A DNA stretch of 64,000 nt from Brevundimonas naejangsanensis (GTDB taxonomy: Bacteria; Pseudomonadota; Alphaproteobacteria; Caulobacterales; Caulobacteraceae): contig NZ_CP015614.1 in assembly GCF_000635915.2 (NCBI RefSeq), forward strand, positions 310,001 to 374,000, given 5' to 3'. The position numbers and the translations under genes were made by a program. Below, in pieces: positions 1 to 9,338 of the stretch. Position 1 is the first letter of the stretch. Every line of letters begins with the position of its first letter. The notes under the pieces were generated by a model. That model was not told the origin of the DNA and searched no databases. It saw only the letters and a list, made by a program, of their open reading frames with translations.

Positions 1-1
1 C

Positions 2-100
2 CAACCGGTGAGAAAGGCGGCTGCGCCCGCCGAAACCGGTCCGCGCCCCTATGCGGCGGCGGCCGACGCCCCGGCCGGGGCGCGCCAGTCGGTGCAGTAA
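2..100 (+). CDS. C-terminal end of an unidentified protein (partial)
   Basis: An open frame enters from the left edge and ends at a TAA at 98-100. It gives about 32 residues rich in Ala, Pro and Gly, ending in RQSVQ. The composition suits a disordered tail of a high-GC alphaproteobacterial protein. No domain is visible and the gene's identity cannot be judged from this fragment. It could also be a chance open frame. Confidence 0.4.
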   Translation, partial: QPVRKAAAPAETGPRPYAAAADAPAGARQSVQ

Positions 101-199
101 TCGTCCTAGCTCCTCCGCTATTGAGGGGAGGGGGAGAATGGTTGTCGCGAACCGCCCGCGCGGCTATTCAGCCCGCTTCGCCTTTTCATGAGACCTGCC

Positions 200-439
200 A
201 TGTCCGACGCCCTGCCTGACCGCCTTTCGGTCGATCCCGACAGCCCCTTCCACGACGCCGACCTGCTGGCGCGTGGCGTGGGCATCCGCTTCAAGGGCGA
301 GGAAAAGACCAACGTCGAGGAATACTGCGTCTCGGAAGGCTGGGTGCGCCTGGCCGTCGGCAACCGCGTCGACCGTCGCGGCAAGGCCCTGACCGTCAAG
401 CTGCAAGGCCCGGTCGAGCCCTTCATCAAGGGCGAGTGA
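200..439 (+). CDS. DUF3297 family small protein
   Basis: A 79-residue protein starting MSDALPDRLSVDPDSPF. The opening, the central GVGIRFKG segment and the ending GPVEPFIKGE match what I recall of the DUF3297 family, small conserved proteobacterial proteins of unknown function. An in-frame ATG at 188 would add only MRPA. I chose the ATG at 200 because family members begin at MSD. There is no signal peptide or membrane segment, so it should be cytoplasmic. It appears to stand alone. Family assignment is fairly secure; the role is unknown. Confidence 0.8.
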   Translation: MSDALPDRLSVDPDSPFHDADLLARGVGIRFKGEEKTNVEEYCVSEGWVRLAVGNRVDRRGKALTVKLQGPVEPFIKGE

Positions 440-541
440 TCGAGAGCCTTCGATTTCCGCTCTGGCGGCGAAGCTGAGACTTTCGGTCGCAGCCTTCGCC
501 CGCTAGGGTCCGCGCCTCATTGTAGAGTTGGGGAGGCGCAC

Positions 542-1969
542 TTGTCGTTCAATGCTCGTCTGATGGCCGCCAGCGCTTTGGCGCTCGGCCTGATCGCCAC
601 GCCGGTCCTGGCCCAGGACGCCAGGACCATCCGCGCCGCCGAACAGGTGCGCGACCAGGCGCTGAAGGGCAATATCGCCCTCGACTACGTCACCCAGATC
701 ACCACCCGCTTCGGCCCGCGCCCGGCGGGTTCGCGCGCCGAGCAGGACGCCTCGGCCTGGGCCGCCGATTACATGCGCGCCCACGGCTTCCAGAACGTCC
801 GCATCGAGACCTTCCCCCTGATCGGTTGGGAGCGGGGCGAGGAAAGCGCCGAGATCCTCGGGGCCCGTCCGCAGAAGCTGGTCGTGGCGGCGCTCGGCCA
901 CTCCATCGCCACCCCCGCCGAGGGCGTCGAGGCGGACATCGTCTTCTTCGACGGCCTGGAAGCGTTGGCGGCCGCGCCCGCCGGGTCGCTGACCGGCAAG
1001 ATCGCGGTGGTCGACGGCGGCCAGATGGTGCGCATGCAGAACGGCTCGGGCTACGGCTCTCTCTCGCGCATTCGCAGCGTCGGCCCGACCGAGGCGGCCA
1101 AGCGCGGCGCGGTCGCCTTCGTGATGCGCTCGGCCGGCTCGGACGAGCACCGGATGCCGCACACCGGCACCACCCGCTATGTCGACGGCAGGGTGCCGCT
1201 GCCGTCCTTCGCGCTCAGCGCGCCCGACGCCGATCAGATCGCGCGTCTGGTCGGCATGGGCGAGACGGTGCGCCTGCGCCTGAAATCCACCGCCCGCACC
1301 TATGAGACGGTCAGCCAGAACGTCATCGGCGACATCGTCGGCGCCGCGCGCCCGGACGAGATCATCGTCCTGGGTTCCCACATGGACAGCTGGGACCTAG
1401 GCACCGGCGCCATCGACGACGCCGCCGGCGGCGCCATCACCCTGGCGGCGGCCAAGCTGATCGCCGAACAGGGCCGCCCGGCCCGCACCATCCGCGTGGT
1501 CCTGTACGGCTCCGAAGAGGTCGCCCAGCCGACCGATCACGGCAACGGCGGCGGCGCCTATGTCCGCAACATCGGCGCAGGCGTCGAGAAGCACGTCATC
1601 GCCGGCGAAAGCGACTTCGGCGCCGACCGCGTCTACGCCCTGGGTCTGCCGCCGGGATCGCAGGGGACCGACTTCGCCCGCATCGCCGAGCGGATCCTGC
1701 GCCCGCTGGGCGTGCTGCCGGGCGAGCCGGAACTGTACGGCGGGGTCGACATCGGCCCGCTGGCCAAGGCGGGCGTCCCGGTCTTCGGCCTGCGCCAGGA
1801 CGGCACGCGCTATTTCGACCTGCACCACACGGCCGACGACACCCTGGACAAGATCGACCCGGCCCAGATGACGCAGAACGTCGCCGCCTGGGCGGCTCTG
1901 GTGCGCCTGATCGCCGATTCAGATGTGGACTTCCGGGCCGCTCGTGCGGCACAGGAGGCCAAGCGCTGA
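542..1969 (+). CDS. Secreted M28-family zinc metallopeptidase
   Basis: A 475-residue protein with an N-terminal signal peptide cleaved near TPVLA-QD (residue 24/25). A PA-type insert lies at roughly 110-260, followed by an M28 catalytic domain. Zinc and catalytic residues are visible: GSHMD (H280, D282), the IDDAAG aspartate pair about ten residues later, GSEE, the aspartate of GESDFGAD, and the histidine of LHHTADD. It should act as an aminopeptidase or carboxypeptidase on peptides in the periplasm or outside the cell. The start is a TTG at 542 with GGGGAGG at 530-536, five bases upstream. Substrate specificity cannot be read from the sequence. Confidence 0.9.
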   Translation: MSFNARLMAASALALGLIATPVLAQDARTIRAAEQVRDQALKGNIALDYVTQITTRFGPRPAGSRAEQDASAWAADYMRAHGFQNVRIETFPLIGWERGEESAEILGARPQKLVVAALGHSIATPAEGVEADIVFFDGLEALAAAPAGSLTGKIAVVDGGQMVRMQNGSGYGSLSRIRSVGPTEAAKRGAVAFVMRSAGSDEHRMPHTGTTRYVDGRVPLPSFALSAPDADQIARLVGMGETVRLRLKSTARTYETVSQNVIGDIVGAARPDEIIVLGSHMDSWDLGTGAIDDAAGGAITLAAAKLIAEQGRPARTIRVVLYGSEEVAQPTDHGNGGGAYVRNIGAGVEKHVIAGESDFGADRVYALGLPPGSQGTDFARIAERILRPLGVLPGEPELYGGVDIGPLAKAGVPVFGLRQDGTRYFDLHHTADDTLDKIDPAQMTQNVAAWAALVRLIADSDVDFRAARAAQEAKR

Positions 1970-1979
1970 GACGCGCCCT

Positions 1980-2064
1980 GCGAGCGTGGCGGAACTGGTA
2001 GACGCAAGCGACTTAAAATCGCTCGACCTCGGTCGTGCGGGTTCGATTCCCGCCGCTCGCACCA
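1980..2064 (+). tRNA. tRNA-Leu (anticodon TAA)
   Basis: An 85-nt tRNA with an encoded CCA. The acceptor stem GCGAGCG pairs with CGCTCGC at 2054-2060. The anticodon stem AGCGA/TCGCT encloses the loop CTTAAAA, with anticodon TAA at 2014-2016. The long class II variable arm and the GTTCGATTCC T-loop fit tRNA-Leu. It begins 10 bp after the peptidase stop codon. The ubiquitin-like gene starts 138 bp downstream. Confidence 0.96.
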
Positions 2065-2154
2065 TGAATGGCTTTATCGAGTTGCGCCCCCTGGCCGGCT
2101 TTTGGGGCTGGCCCTTCCAGGCGCCGGCGTGACCCGAGCGATCAACTGGGATAA

Positions 2155-2589
<435 letters not shown>

Positions 2590-2628
2590 GGCTTTTCGCG
2601 CCAGACGGACAGCTGGATCAGAACTAAG

Positions 2629-2656
2629 CGCCTGCGTTCTCGAACGCAGGCGTTTT
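2629..2656 (+). terminator. Rho-independent terminator of the ubiquitin-like gene
   Basis: A perfect 11-bp stem (CGCCTGCGTTC / GAACGCAGGCG) with a 2-base apex is followed by TTTT at 2653-2656. It sits 39 bp after the stop codon at 2589. Confidence 0.92.
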
Positions 2657-3178
2657 GCATTTTGGCCGCGTGCGAGGCGACCCTTCAAGGCGGCGGCGCT
2701 CGGCGGTCTGGCAGGGCGCGTTCACCCGCTGCATGAAAACCAATGTCGATGAATGAAGTTTTCGGTGTCGGTCGATTTCTTCGCCTTTAACCGGCATTTG
2801 TTGCGAGTAAAGTATAAAGCGTGATGAATATGGTTTTAGTTCATTTTCCCTTGCCGAAAGTTAAGGTTGGATGATCTTGGTTTGATTGTCTATCGCCTTG
2901 CTGGAAAGGGCCCGATTTCTGTCAAGACATTTGTGCTGCACAAAAACTTTATCTCGGCTTTGCTGTTGATGTATTAAGCTGTCTTCTCGTGGCTTGCGGG
3001 AGCGAGCCGCGCGGCGCGCCGGACGCGCCTTTTCCTTGCGCCTGGCGTTTTCGTCGGGTGCGAACGCAACCGTGACATCCCGTCTGCCTGCGCCTGGGGC
3101 GCGGCGGCGTCTTTGCGGCTGCGCGTAGGGCGGGCCGGGGGCTCGCCGGAAGTAGAACAGACAGGAGCGCAGGCGCGC
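2657..3178 (+). other. AT-rich intergenic region and symporter leader
   Basis: About 520 bp with no convincing gene. Roughly 2740-2990 is markedly AT-rich for this genome. It then turns very GC-rich. Near its 3' end lies a small hairpin, GGCGCG (3013-3018) and CGCGCC (3024-3029), followed by TTTT at 3030-3033, which could be a terminator or attenuator in the leader of the symporter gene. No known riboswitch class was recognised. Confidence 0.5.
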
Positions 3179-4879
3179 GTGGACGACTTACAACTTCAAC
3201 AACTGGGCGGGCCGCTGACGATCGGCCTGCTGGTGCTGTTCTTCGGCCTGACCATGCTGATTTCCTTCCGGATCAGCCGACGCAAGGAAAACGCCGACGC
3301 CTATATGACCGCCGGGAACGGGATCGGTCTGGGCGTCTCCGCCGCCTCGATGACGGCGACCTGGATCTGGGCGGCGTCGATGTATGCGTCCGCCACCTCG
3401 GGCTACGTCTACGGCATATCGGGGCCGATCCATTATGGGCTGTGGGGGGCGCTGATGATCCTGTTCATCTACCCCTACGGCCGCCGCATCCGCGCTGTGG
3501 CGCCGCGCGCCCATACGCTGGCCGAGGTCATGTACGCCCGGCACGGCCGCTCCAGCCAGCTGATGCTGGCGGGCTCCAACGTTCTGGGCAGCGTGATCAG
3601 CCTGACGTCCAACTTCATCGCCGGCGGCGCCCTGATCTCCATGCTGTCGCCGTTCAGCTTCAGCCAGGGCATCGTCGTCATCGCCGGCGGGGTGCTGCTC
3701 TACACCCTGTGGTCGGGCTTCCGCGCCTCGGTCCTGACCGACTTCATCCAGGTCTGCGCCATGCTGGGCGCCGTGGTGGTGATCATCCCGGCCATCTTCT
3801 TCGCCATGGGCGGCCCGGCGGTCTTCATCGAAGGCGCGTCCAATCTGACGCCGCAGCAGACCAGCTTCTTCTCGTCCGACGCCTTCCTGAACCAGGGCGC
3901 GCCCTATATCGCCGCCGTCCTGGCCTACGCCATCGGCAACCAGACCATCGCCCAGCGCCTGTTCGCCGTGCGCGAGGATCTGATCCGGCCGACCTTCATC
4001 ACCGCCACGGTCGGTTACGGCGCGACCATCATCGGCATCGGCATGCTGGGCGTGGTGGCGCTCTACGCCGGGATCAATCCGATGGAGGGGGACCTCAACA
4101 ACCTGATCCCGCAACTGGCCGGGACCTATTTCGGGCCTGTGCTGCTGAGCATCTTCTTCATCATGATCATCGGCTCGCTGGCCTCGACGGCGGATTCCGA
4201 TCTGTCGGCCCTGTCGTCGATCATGATGGCCGACATTTACGGCCGTGCGGGCAAGCGCAAGGCCGACCCGCGCCTGATGTTGACCGTCGGGCGCGCCACC
4301 ATGGTCATCGCCACCGGCGCGGCGCTGTATTTCGCCGGGGCGCGGATGAACATCCTGGACCTGCTGGTCCTGGTCGGCGCCATCTGGGGCGCGTTGGTCT
4401 TCCCCGTCATCGCCAGCTTCTATTGGGAGAAGGTGACCAACAAGGCCTTCACCGTCTCGGTGCTGGCGGCGCTGGCGATCTTCTTCCCGGTGCGGTTCGG
4501 CTGGATCCCGATGGACGGCGCTATCGGCTATGTCTTCGACGTGATCGCCGTGGTCGGCGTCGGCGTGGTTGCGGGCCTGATGACCTTCGGCTTCTTCGGC
4601 GCGAGAGCGGCGCGGATCGTCGGCTTCATCGCCGCCGTGGCCGTGGCGCCCTTCGCCATCGGCTTCCTGCATGACTACGCCGTGCTCAGCGGCTCGCTGA
4701 TCGCCTATGCCGTCAGCACCGTGGTCTGCACCGCCATGTCGCTGTCCAATCAGGACGGGTTCGACTTCTCGCGCATCGCCCGCATGACCGGCGACTTCGA
4801 TGTGGAGGAAGCCGAACCCGTCGCCGCCTCTGCGGCCGCCCCCGCCCGCTCGAGCTCGCAAATCCCCCAACCCCGCTAA
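3179..4879 (+). CDS. Sodium:solute symporter family (SSS) transporter
   Basis: A 566-residue inner-membrane protein with about 13 hydrophobic helices, related to the Na+/proline, pantothenate and urea symporters. Recognisable parts are the N-terminal SFRISRRKENADAYMTAGN loop, the conserved ATWIWAASMYASA segment and the later GSLASTADSDLSALSSIMM segment of the sodium-binding region. The open frame extends further upstream, but I prefer the GTG at 3179, preceded by AGGAG at 3163-3167, since the first helix begins about 15 residues later. A tiny membrane-protein gene follows after 12 bp and is probably cotranscribed. The substrate is not determined; urea or an organic solute is plausible. Confidence 0.88.
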   Translation: MDDLQLQQLGGPLTIGLLVLFFGLTMLISFRISRRKENADAYMTAGNGIGLGVSAASMTATWIWAASMYASATSGYVYGISGPIHYGLWGALMILFIYPYGRRIRAVAPRAHTLAEVMYARHGRSSQLMLAGSNVLGSVISLTSNFIAGGALISMLSPFSFSQGIVVIAGGVLLYTLWSGFRASVLTDFIQVCAMLGAVVVIIPAIFFAMGGPAVFIEGASNLTPQQTSFFSSDAFLNQGAPYIAAVLAYAIGNQTIAQRLFAVREDLIRPTFITATVGYGATIIGIGMLGVVALYAGINPMEGDLNNLIPQLAGTYFGPVLLSIFFIMIIGSLASTADSDLSALSSIMMADIYGRAGKRKADPRLMLTVGRATMVIATGAALYFAGARMNILDLLVLVGAIWGALVFPVIASFYWEKVTNKAFTVSVLAALAIFFPVRFGWIPMDGAIGYVFDVIAVVGVGVVAGLMTFGFFGARAARIVGFIAAVAVAPFAIGFLHDYAVLSGSLIAYAVSTVVCTAMSLSNQDGFDFSRIARMTGDFDVEEAEPVAASAAAPARSSSQIPQPR

Positions 4880-4891
4880 CAGGAGATCGCA

Positions 4892-5023
4892 ATGACCCCT
4901 TTCTGGCTGACGACCTATGTCCTGATGTGGCCCGTCATCGTCGCGGGCGTGCTGGCTTTCATCGCCCGCGCCTTCTTCAAGGAGTGGCTGGACGCGCACC
5001 GGCGCGGCGAGCCGATGATCTGA
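4892..5023 (+). CDS. Putative transporter small subunit, 43 residues
   Basis: A very short gene, MTPFWLTTYV then one hydrophobic helix (about residues 8-28), then FKEWLDAHRRGEPMI. AGGAGA at 4881-4886 lies directly upstream of the ATG, and only 12 bp separate it from the symporter stop codon. Small proteins with an FWLTTYVLMWP-like start are found next to SSS transporters and are annotated as putative transporter small subunits. A transcription terminator follows. The likely role is stabilising or modulating the symporter; this is inferred from context. Confidence 0.8.
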   Translation: MTPFWLTTYVLMWPVIVAGVLAFIARAFFKEWLDAHRRGEPMI

Positions 5024-5030
5024 TGTCGAA

Positions 5031-5051
5031 GGGGGCTGCGGCCCCCTTTTT
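5031..5051 (+). terminator. Terminator after the symporter operon
   Basis: The stem GGGGGC (5031-5036) and GCCCCC (5041-5046) has a TGCG loop and is followed by TTTTT. It lies 8 bp after the stop of the small-subunit gene. Confidence 0.9.
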
Positions 5052-5128
5052 CATGCCCTGACTGTCTTGGACCCGTCATTGCAGACGGCTAGGGGTTGGA
5101 AGACATTCTGCTTCGCCTGGAGTTCCTG

Positions 5129-6829
5129 ATGATCCGCAGCCGCCTTCTCGCCTCCGCCCTGGGGCTGACTCTCGGGCTTGCCGCCATGAGCGGAGTTGCA
5201 CAGGCGGCCGAGGCGGCGTCCCCGAAGGCGGCCGCGACAGCGACGCCCGCGGGCGAGCGGGCCTCGCCCTCGCTGATCGTCACCATCGTAGTGGACCAGC
5301 TCAGCGCCAATCTGTTCAACCAGTATCGCAGCCAGTTCACCGGCGGGCTCAAGACCCTGGCCGATCAGGGCCTGGTCTCGATCAACGGCTATCAGACCCA
5401 CGGCGTGACCGTGACCTGCGCCGGTCACTCCACCGTCCTGACGGGGGTGCACCCGACCCACAGCGGCATTCCGGCCAACGACTGGATCGACACCCGGACG
5501 GGGCAGGACACCTACTGCCTCGCCGCGCCGCAGAACACCCTGGCTCACGGCAAGAACACCGACAACGGCCCGGTCGGCCCGGAACAGCTCAGCGCCTCGA
5601 CCCTGGGCGACTGGCTGAAGGCGGTCAGCCCTGAGAGCCGCGTCTACGGGGTGTCGGGCAAGGATCGCGGCGCCATCACCCTGGCCGGCCACAAGGGCGA
5701 CGGCGCCTTCTGGCTGACCGACGGCTTCGGCTTCACCACCTATGTCGAGCCGGGTCAGTCGGCGCAGGCGCGGCTGGCGCCGGTGGCGGCGATCAACGCC
5801 CGCATGGCCGAGCGATTCAGCCCCGCCACGCCCAGCTGGACCTATACCAACGAAGCCTGCCGCCGTCTGGAAGGGCAGTGGACCATCGCGGGCCAGACCT
5901 TCGACTCCAAACTGCCGCCGGTGAACGACCGCTTCGACAACTCGCCGGTGCTGGACGAGCTGACGCTGGAAGGCGCCATCGAACTGCTGGAGACGCAGCA
6001 ACTGGGCCGTCGCGGCGTCACCGACATGCTGGGCGTCAGCCTGTCGGCCACCGACCGGATCGGCCACGGCTTCGGCACTCAGGGCCCTGAAATGTGCGAG
6101 CAGATGCTGCGTCTGGACGCGGCCCTGGGCGCCTTCCTCGACCGGCTGTCGACCATCCCCGGCGGAGTGATCGTGGCGTTGACGGCCGACCACGGCGGTT
6201 CGGACTTCCCCGAGCGGTCGGCGGTCGAGGGCTATCCCCACGCGGGCCGGGTCGACCGCGCCCTGCAACCGCGCGTCAATGCGGCGCTGAAGGCCCGTTT
6301 CGGTCTCGACGCCGATCCGGTCGTGTCCTCGGCGGGCGGCTTCGTCATCGTCGACAGGGACCGCAGGTCGCTGGCCGAGCCGCTGCGCTCGCAGGTGCTG
6401 GCGGCCGCTGTCGAACTGCTGAACGCCGAGCCGCAGGTGGCCCTGGCCGTGTCGCGGGACGAACTTCTGGCTGAGCCTGCGCCGGCCTCGCTCAATCCCG
6501 AAGACCTAAGCGTGCGCGAACGCCTGCGTCTGTCGGCCGTAGCGGGCCGTTCGCCCGACATCCTGCGCGCCTGGCAGCCGGGCCTGACTGGCCAGGGCCG
6601 CGTCGGCGGCGCCATCTCCAGCCATGGGTCGCCCTGGGACTACGACCGCCGCGTGCCCATCGTCTTCTGGTGGCCGGGCGCGCAAGGCCAGGAGCGCTTC
6701 CTGCCGATGCGCACCATCGACATCGCCCCGACCTTGGCCAATCTCATCGGGATCGAACCGGGCGCTCCGATCGACGGCCGCTGCATGGACCTGCCTCAGT
6801 TCGCCAAGGGCCGGTGCGCGGCGGAATAG
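5129..6829 (+). CDS. Secreted alkaline phosphatase superfamily protein (PafA-like)
   Basis: A 566-residue protein with a signal peptide (about residues 1-26, GVAQA-AE). It has the NPP/PafA-type alkaline phosphatase fold: metal aspartate in VVDQ (D56), the likely nucleophile T96 in TCAGHSTVLTG, SATDRIGHGFG near residue 320 and the metal pair in TADHGGSD near 365. It should hydrolyse phosphate monoesters or diesters in the periplasm to scavenge phosphate. The frame opens at a TTG at 5096, but the ATG at 5129 with GGAG at 5119-5122 gives a proper signal peptide. Its last 34 bp overlap the convergent acetyltransferase gene. Confidence 0.9.
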   Translation: MIRSRLLASALGLTLGLAAMSGVAQAAEAASPKAAATATPAGERASPSLIVTIVVDQLSANLFNQYRSQFTGGLKTLADQGLVSINGYQTHGVTVTCAGHSTVLTGVHPTHSGIPANDWIDTRTGQDTYCLAAPQNTLAHGKNTDNGPVGPEQLSASTLGDWLKAVSPESRVYGVSGKDRGAITLAGHKGDGAFWLTDGFGFTTYVEPGQSAQARLAPVAAINARMAERFSPATPSWTYTNEACRRLEGQWTIAGQTFDSKLPPVNDRFDNSPVLDELTLEGAIELLETQQLGRRGVTDMLGVSLSATDRIGHGFGTQGPEMCEQMLRLDAALGAFLDRLSTIPGGVIVALTADHGGSDFPERSAVEGYPHAGRVDRALQPRVNAALKARFGLDADPVVSSAGGFVIVDRDRRSLAEPLRSQVLAAAVELLNAEPQVALAVSRDELLAEPAPASLNPEDLSVRERLRLSAVAGRSPDILRAWQPGLTGQGRVGGAISSHGSPWDYDRRVPIVFWWPGAQGQERFLPMRTIDIAPTLANLIGIEPGAPIDGRCMDLPQFAKGRCAAE

Positions 6830-7632
6830 GTCGCGGAGGTGACAGGAGTGATCCCTTCTGGGCTGACGCGCACGGCGAGCGGCGTATGAGGGCGGATTTT
6901 TCCGCTCTCAACCGCTTGCGCCAGCATGTCTAAAAAACGGTCCGGCTGATCTAGAGGGAGACGGGTCAGGTCGCGGGCGCTGTAGAGCCACCATTGGCTG
7001 TTGAGCAGCCGGCGGATCGTGTCAGGGCGATGGCGCCAGCCGATGATTGTCGCGGGATTGCCGCCGACGATGGCGTAGGGCGGCACGTCCTTGGTTACTA
7101 CGCTTCCGGCGGCGACGATGCAGCCTGTCCCGAGCGTGACGCCCATGCTCAGGGTCACGTCGCGTCCGACCCAGACATCGTGCTCGATGACCGGATAGGG
7201 CTTCAAGCCGATCGGGGAAAATTTGAACGCTTCTACGACGTTCTCATCCACGTGCCCCCGAACGATGTCGTTATGAGGCCGAAAAGCGATGATGGAGGTC
7301 GTCACCCAGTCTATCGGATGGGTGGAGTCCAATATGGCCAAGCCTGTCGATATCGAACAATAGCGCCCTATCCGCATGGCTTCGTGAAGCGCCGAATAGG
7401 AGTAGCTGTGCATGCCCATGGCGCACAGGCCGGACGACGCGTCGCCGCCGATCGAGGGTGTGTAAGGGCCTTTATAGAGTACGCATGGTCCCTCTATCTC
7501 AAAGGTTCTCATGACGCGGATATCGGTATCCACTCGCGCCCAACCATAGGTTTTTGATGGAGGCGGCGTATTCTGACACAGCATCACGCCTGCATTATAG
7601 AGGTGGTCAAGGCCTTCACGGGTGACGCGCAT
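6796..7632 (-). CDS. Left-handed beta-helix acetyltransferase (CatB/LbetaH family)
   Basis: A 278-residue protein starting MRVTREGLDHLYNAG. The middle contains hexapeptide repeats and the segment VIEHDVWVGRDVTLSMGVTLG, followed by GTGCIVAAGSVVTKDVPPYAIVGGNPA, typical of CatB-like acyl-CoA transferases for sugars or xenobiotics. A coenzyme A-dependent O-acetyltransferase is likely, perhaps acting on surface polysaccharide; the acceptor is unknown. The frame extends 22 codons further upstream, but the ATG at 7632 fits the family better. Base composition is visibly less GC-rich than the flanks, and the 3' end overlaps the phosphatase gene on the other strand, both suggesting later arrival. Confidence 0.85.
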   Translation of the reverse strand: MRVTREGLDHLYNAGVMLCQNTPPPSKTYGWARVDTDIRVMRTFEIEGPCVLYKGPYTPSIGGDASSGLCAMGMHSYSYSALHEAMRIGRYCSISTGLAILDSTHPIDWVTTSIIAFRPHNDIVRGHVDENVVEAFKFSPIGLKPYPVIEHDVWVGRDVTLSMGVTLGTGCIVAAGSVVTKDVPPYAIVGGNPATIIGWRHRPDTIRRLLNSQWWLYSARDLTRLPLDQPDRFLDMLAQAVESGKIRPHTPLAVRVSPEGITPVTSATYSAAHRPLAN

Positions 7633-7862
7633 GGTACTCTTTAAACTGGGTCTGTGAGCGTGCAGGACTACAGTACCGTGAACGGTTCGCCACCCCATAA
7701 CTCATCTGAAGACAAAGAGAGCTGGCGGATCTGGCGCTCATAAACTCGTGTTTCCGCGGCTTGAGGCGCTCTTACGCCCCTGCCGTTTCCTTGGCACAAG
7801 GGCTTGAGAAACGCCTCTGAGGGGAGGCGTCGGCCGTCAGAGCCACACGAGGAAACCCGTTT

Positions 7863-9329
7863 ATGCAAAGAGCCCGCCGCGCCCGCATCGTCGCGACACT
7901 CGGACCCGCCAGCCGCGCGCCGGGAACCGTCAAGGCGCTGGCCCAGGCCGGGGTGGACGTCTTTCGCCTGAACTTCAGCCACGGCTCGCACGACGATCAC
8001 GCCGCCGCCTTCAAGGCCGTGCGCGGCGCCGAGATGGCGCTGAAGCGGCCCCTGGGCGTGCTGGCCGACCTGCAAGGCCCCAAGCTGCGGCTGGGCCGCT
8101 TCGCCGATGTCGAGATCGACGTGAAGCCCGGCCACAAGATGCGTTTCGACCTGGACCCGGCTCTGGGCGACGAGACCCGTGTGCAGATGCCGCATCCGGA
8201 GATTTTCCGCGCCCTGCGCCCGGGCATGCTGCTGCTGATCGACGACGGACGCGTGCGCCTGCGCGTGGGCGAGCGCACCGACGAGTGGTGCGACGTCACG
8301 GTCGAGAGCGGCTCCAAACTGTCGGACCGCAAGGGGGTGGCCGTGCCCGAGGCGGTGGTGCCGGTCTCGGCCCTGACGCCCAAGGACCGCGAGGACCTGG
8401 CCTTTGCGCTTCGTCTCGGCGTCGACTGGGTGGCCCTCAGCTTCGTGCAGAAGGCCGAGGACATGGCCGAGCTGAAAAGCATCGTGAACGGTCAGGCCGC
8501 CTGTCTGGCCAAGATCGAAAAGCCCCAGGCCCTGAACGATCTGGATAGCATCCTCGACTATTGCGACGGCGTCATGGTTGCGCGCGGCGACCTGGGCGTC
8601 GAGATGGAGCCGGAAGAGGTGCCGGTCGCCCAGAAGAAGATCCTGCGCGCCGCCCGCCAGCGCGGGGTGCCCGCCATCGTCGCCACTCAGATGCTGGAAT
8701 CCATGACCAGCTCGCCCGCCCCCACGCGAGCGGAGGCGTCCGACGTGGCCAACGCCGTCTATGAGGGCGCCGACGCCCTGATGCTGTCGGCCGAGACGGC
8801 GGCGGGCGACTATCCGCTGGAAGCGGTGGCCATCATGAACCGCATCATGGAACGGGTGGAGCGCGACCCCCTGTGGCCGGGCCTGATGGACGCCGAACAC
8901 GCCGGGATGGACATCGACGATGTCGACGCCCTGGTCGCGGCGGCGAGGAAGGCGGCCGAGGCGTCCTCGACGGCCTGCATGGTGGTGTTCACCACCCTGG
9001 GCGGCACGGCCCGGCGCATGTCGCGCGAGCGGCCGCTGCAGCCGGTGCTGGCCCTGACGCCCAAGCCGGAGACGGCGCGCCGGCTGGCCCTCGTCTGGGG
9101 GCTGGAGCCGCGCCTTGGCGATCAGCCGACCTCGCTGGAGGGTTTGACCGACGATGCGGTCCAGGCGGCCATGCTTTACGGCCTCGCCGAGCCGGGCCAG
9201 CGCATCCTCATCCTGGCTGGAACGCCGTTTGGCGCGCCGGGCGCGGCGAATCTGTTGCGTCTGGCCCATGCTCCGGCCCATGCTGCGCCTCGCGGCGGAC
9301 AAGGGGCGAGGCGCGCCCGCGGAACCTGA
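7863..9329 (+). CDS. pyk: Pyruvate kinase
   Basis: A 488-residue enzyme converting phosphoenolpyruvate and ADP to pyruvate and ATP in the cytoplasm, the last step of glycolysis. Visible motifs are KIVATLGPAS-like ARIVATLGPAS near the start, RLNFSHGSH (substrate arginine), LADLQGPKLR, the catalytic lysine in LAKIEKPQAL, MVARGDLGVEM, and ATQMLESMTSSPAPTRAE. The C-terminal domain is followed by an Arg/Ala-rich tail. GAGGAAA lies upstream of the ATG. The adenine methyltransferase gene starts 9 bp downstream, so the two may be cotranscribed. Confidence 0.96.
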   Translation: MQRARRARIVATLGPASRAPGTVKALAQAGVDVFRLNFSHGSHDDHAAAFKAVRGAEMALKRPLGVLADLQGPKLRLGRFADVEIDVKPGHKMRFDLDPALGDETRVQMPHPEIFRALRPGMLLLIDDGRVRLRVGERTDEWCDVTVESGSKLSDRKGVAVPEAVVPVSALTPKDREDLAFALRLGVDWVALSFVQKAEDMAELKSIVNGQAACLAKIEKPQALNDLDSILDYCDGVMVARGDLGVEMEPEEVPVAQKKILRAARQRGVPAIVATQMLESMTSSPAPTRAEASDVANAVYEGADALMLSAETAAGDYPLEAVAIMNRIMERVERDPLWPGLMDAEHAGMDIDDVDALVAAARKAAEASSTACMVVFTTLGGTARRMSRERPLQPVLALTPKPETARRLALVWGLEPRLGDQPTSLEGLTDDAVQAAMLYGLAEPGQRILILAGTPFGAPGAANLLRLAHAPAHAAPRGGQGARRARGT

Positions 9330-9338
9330 CGGGGCGGA

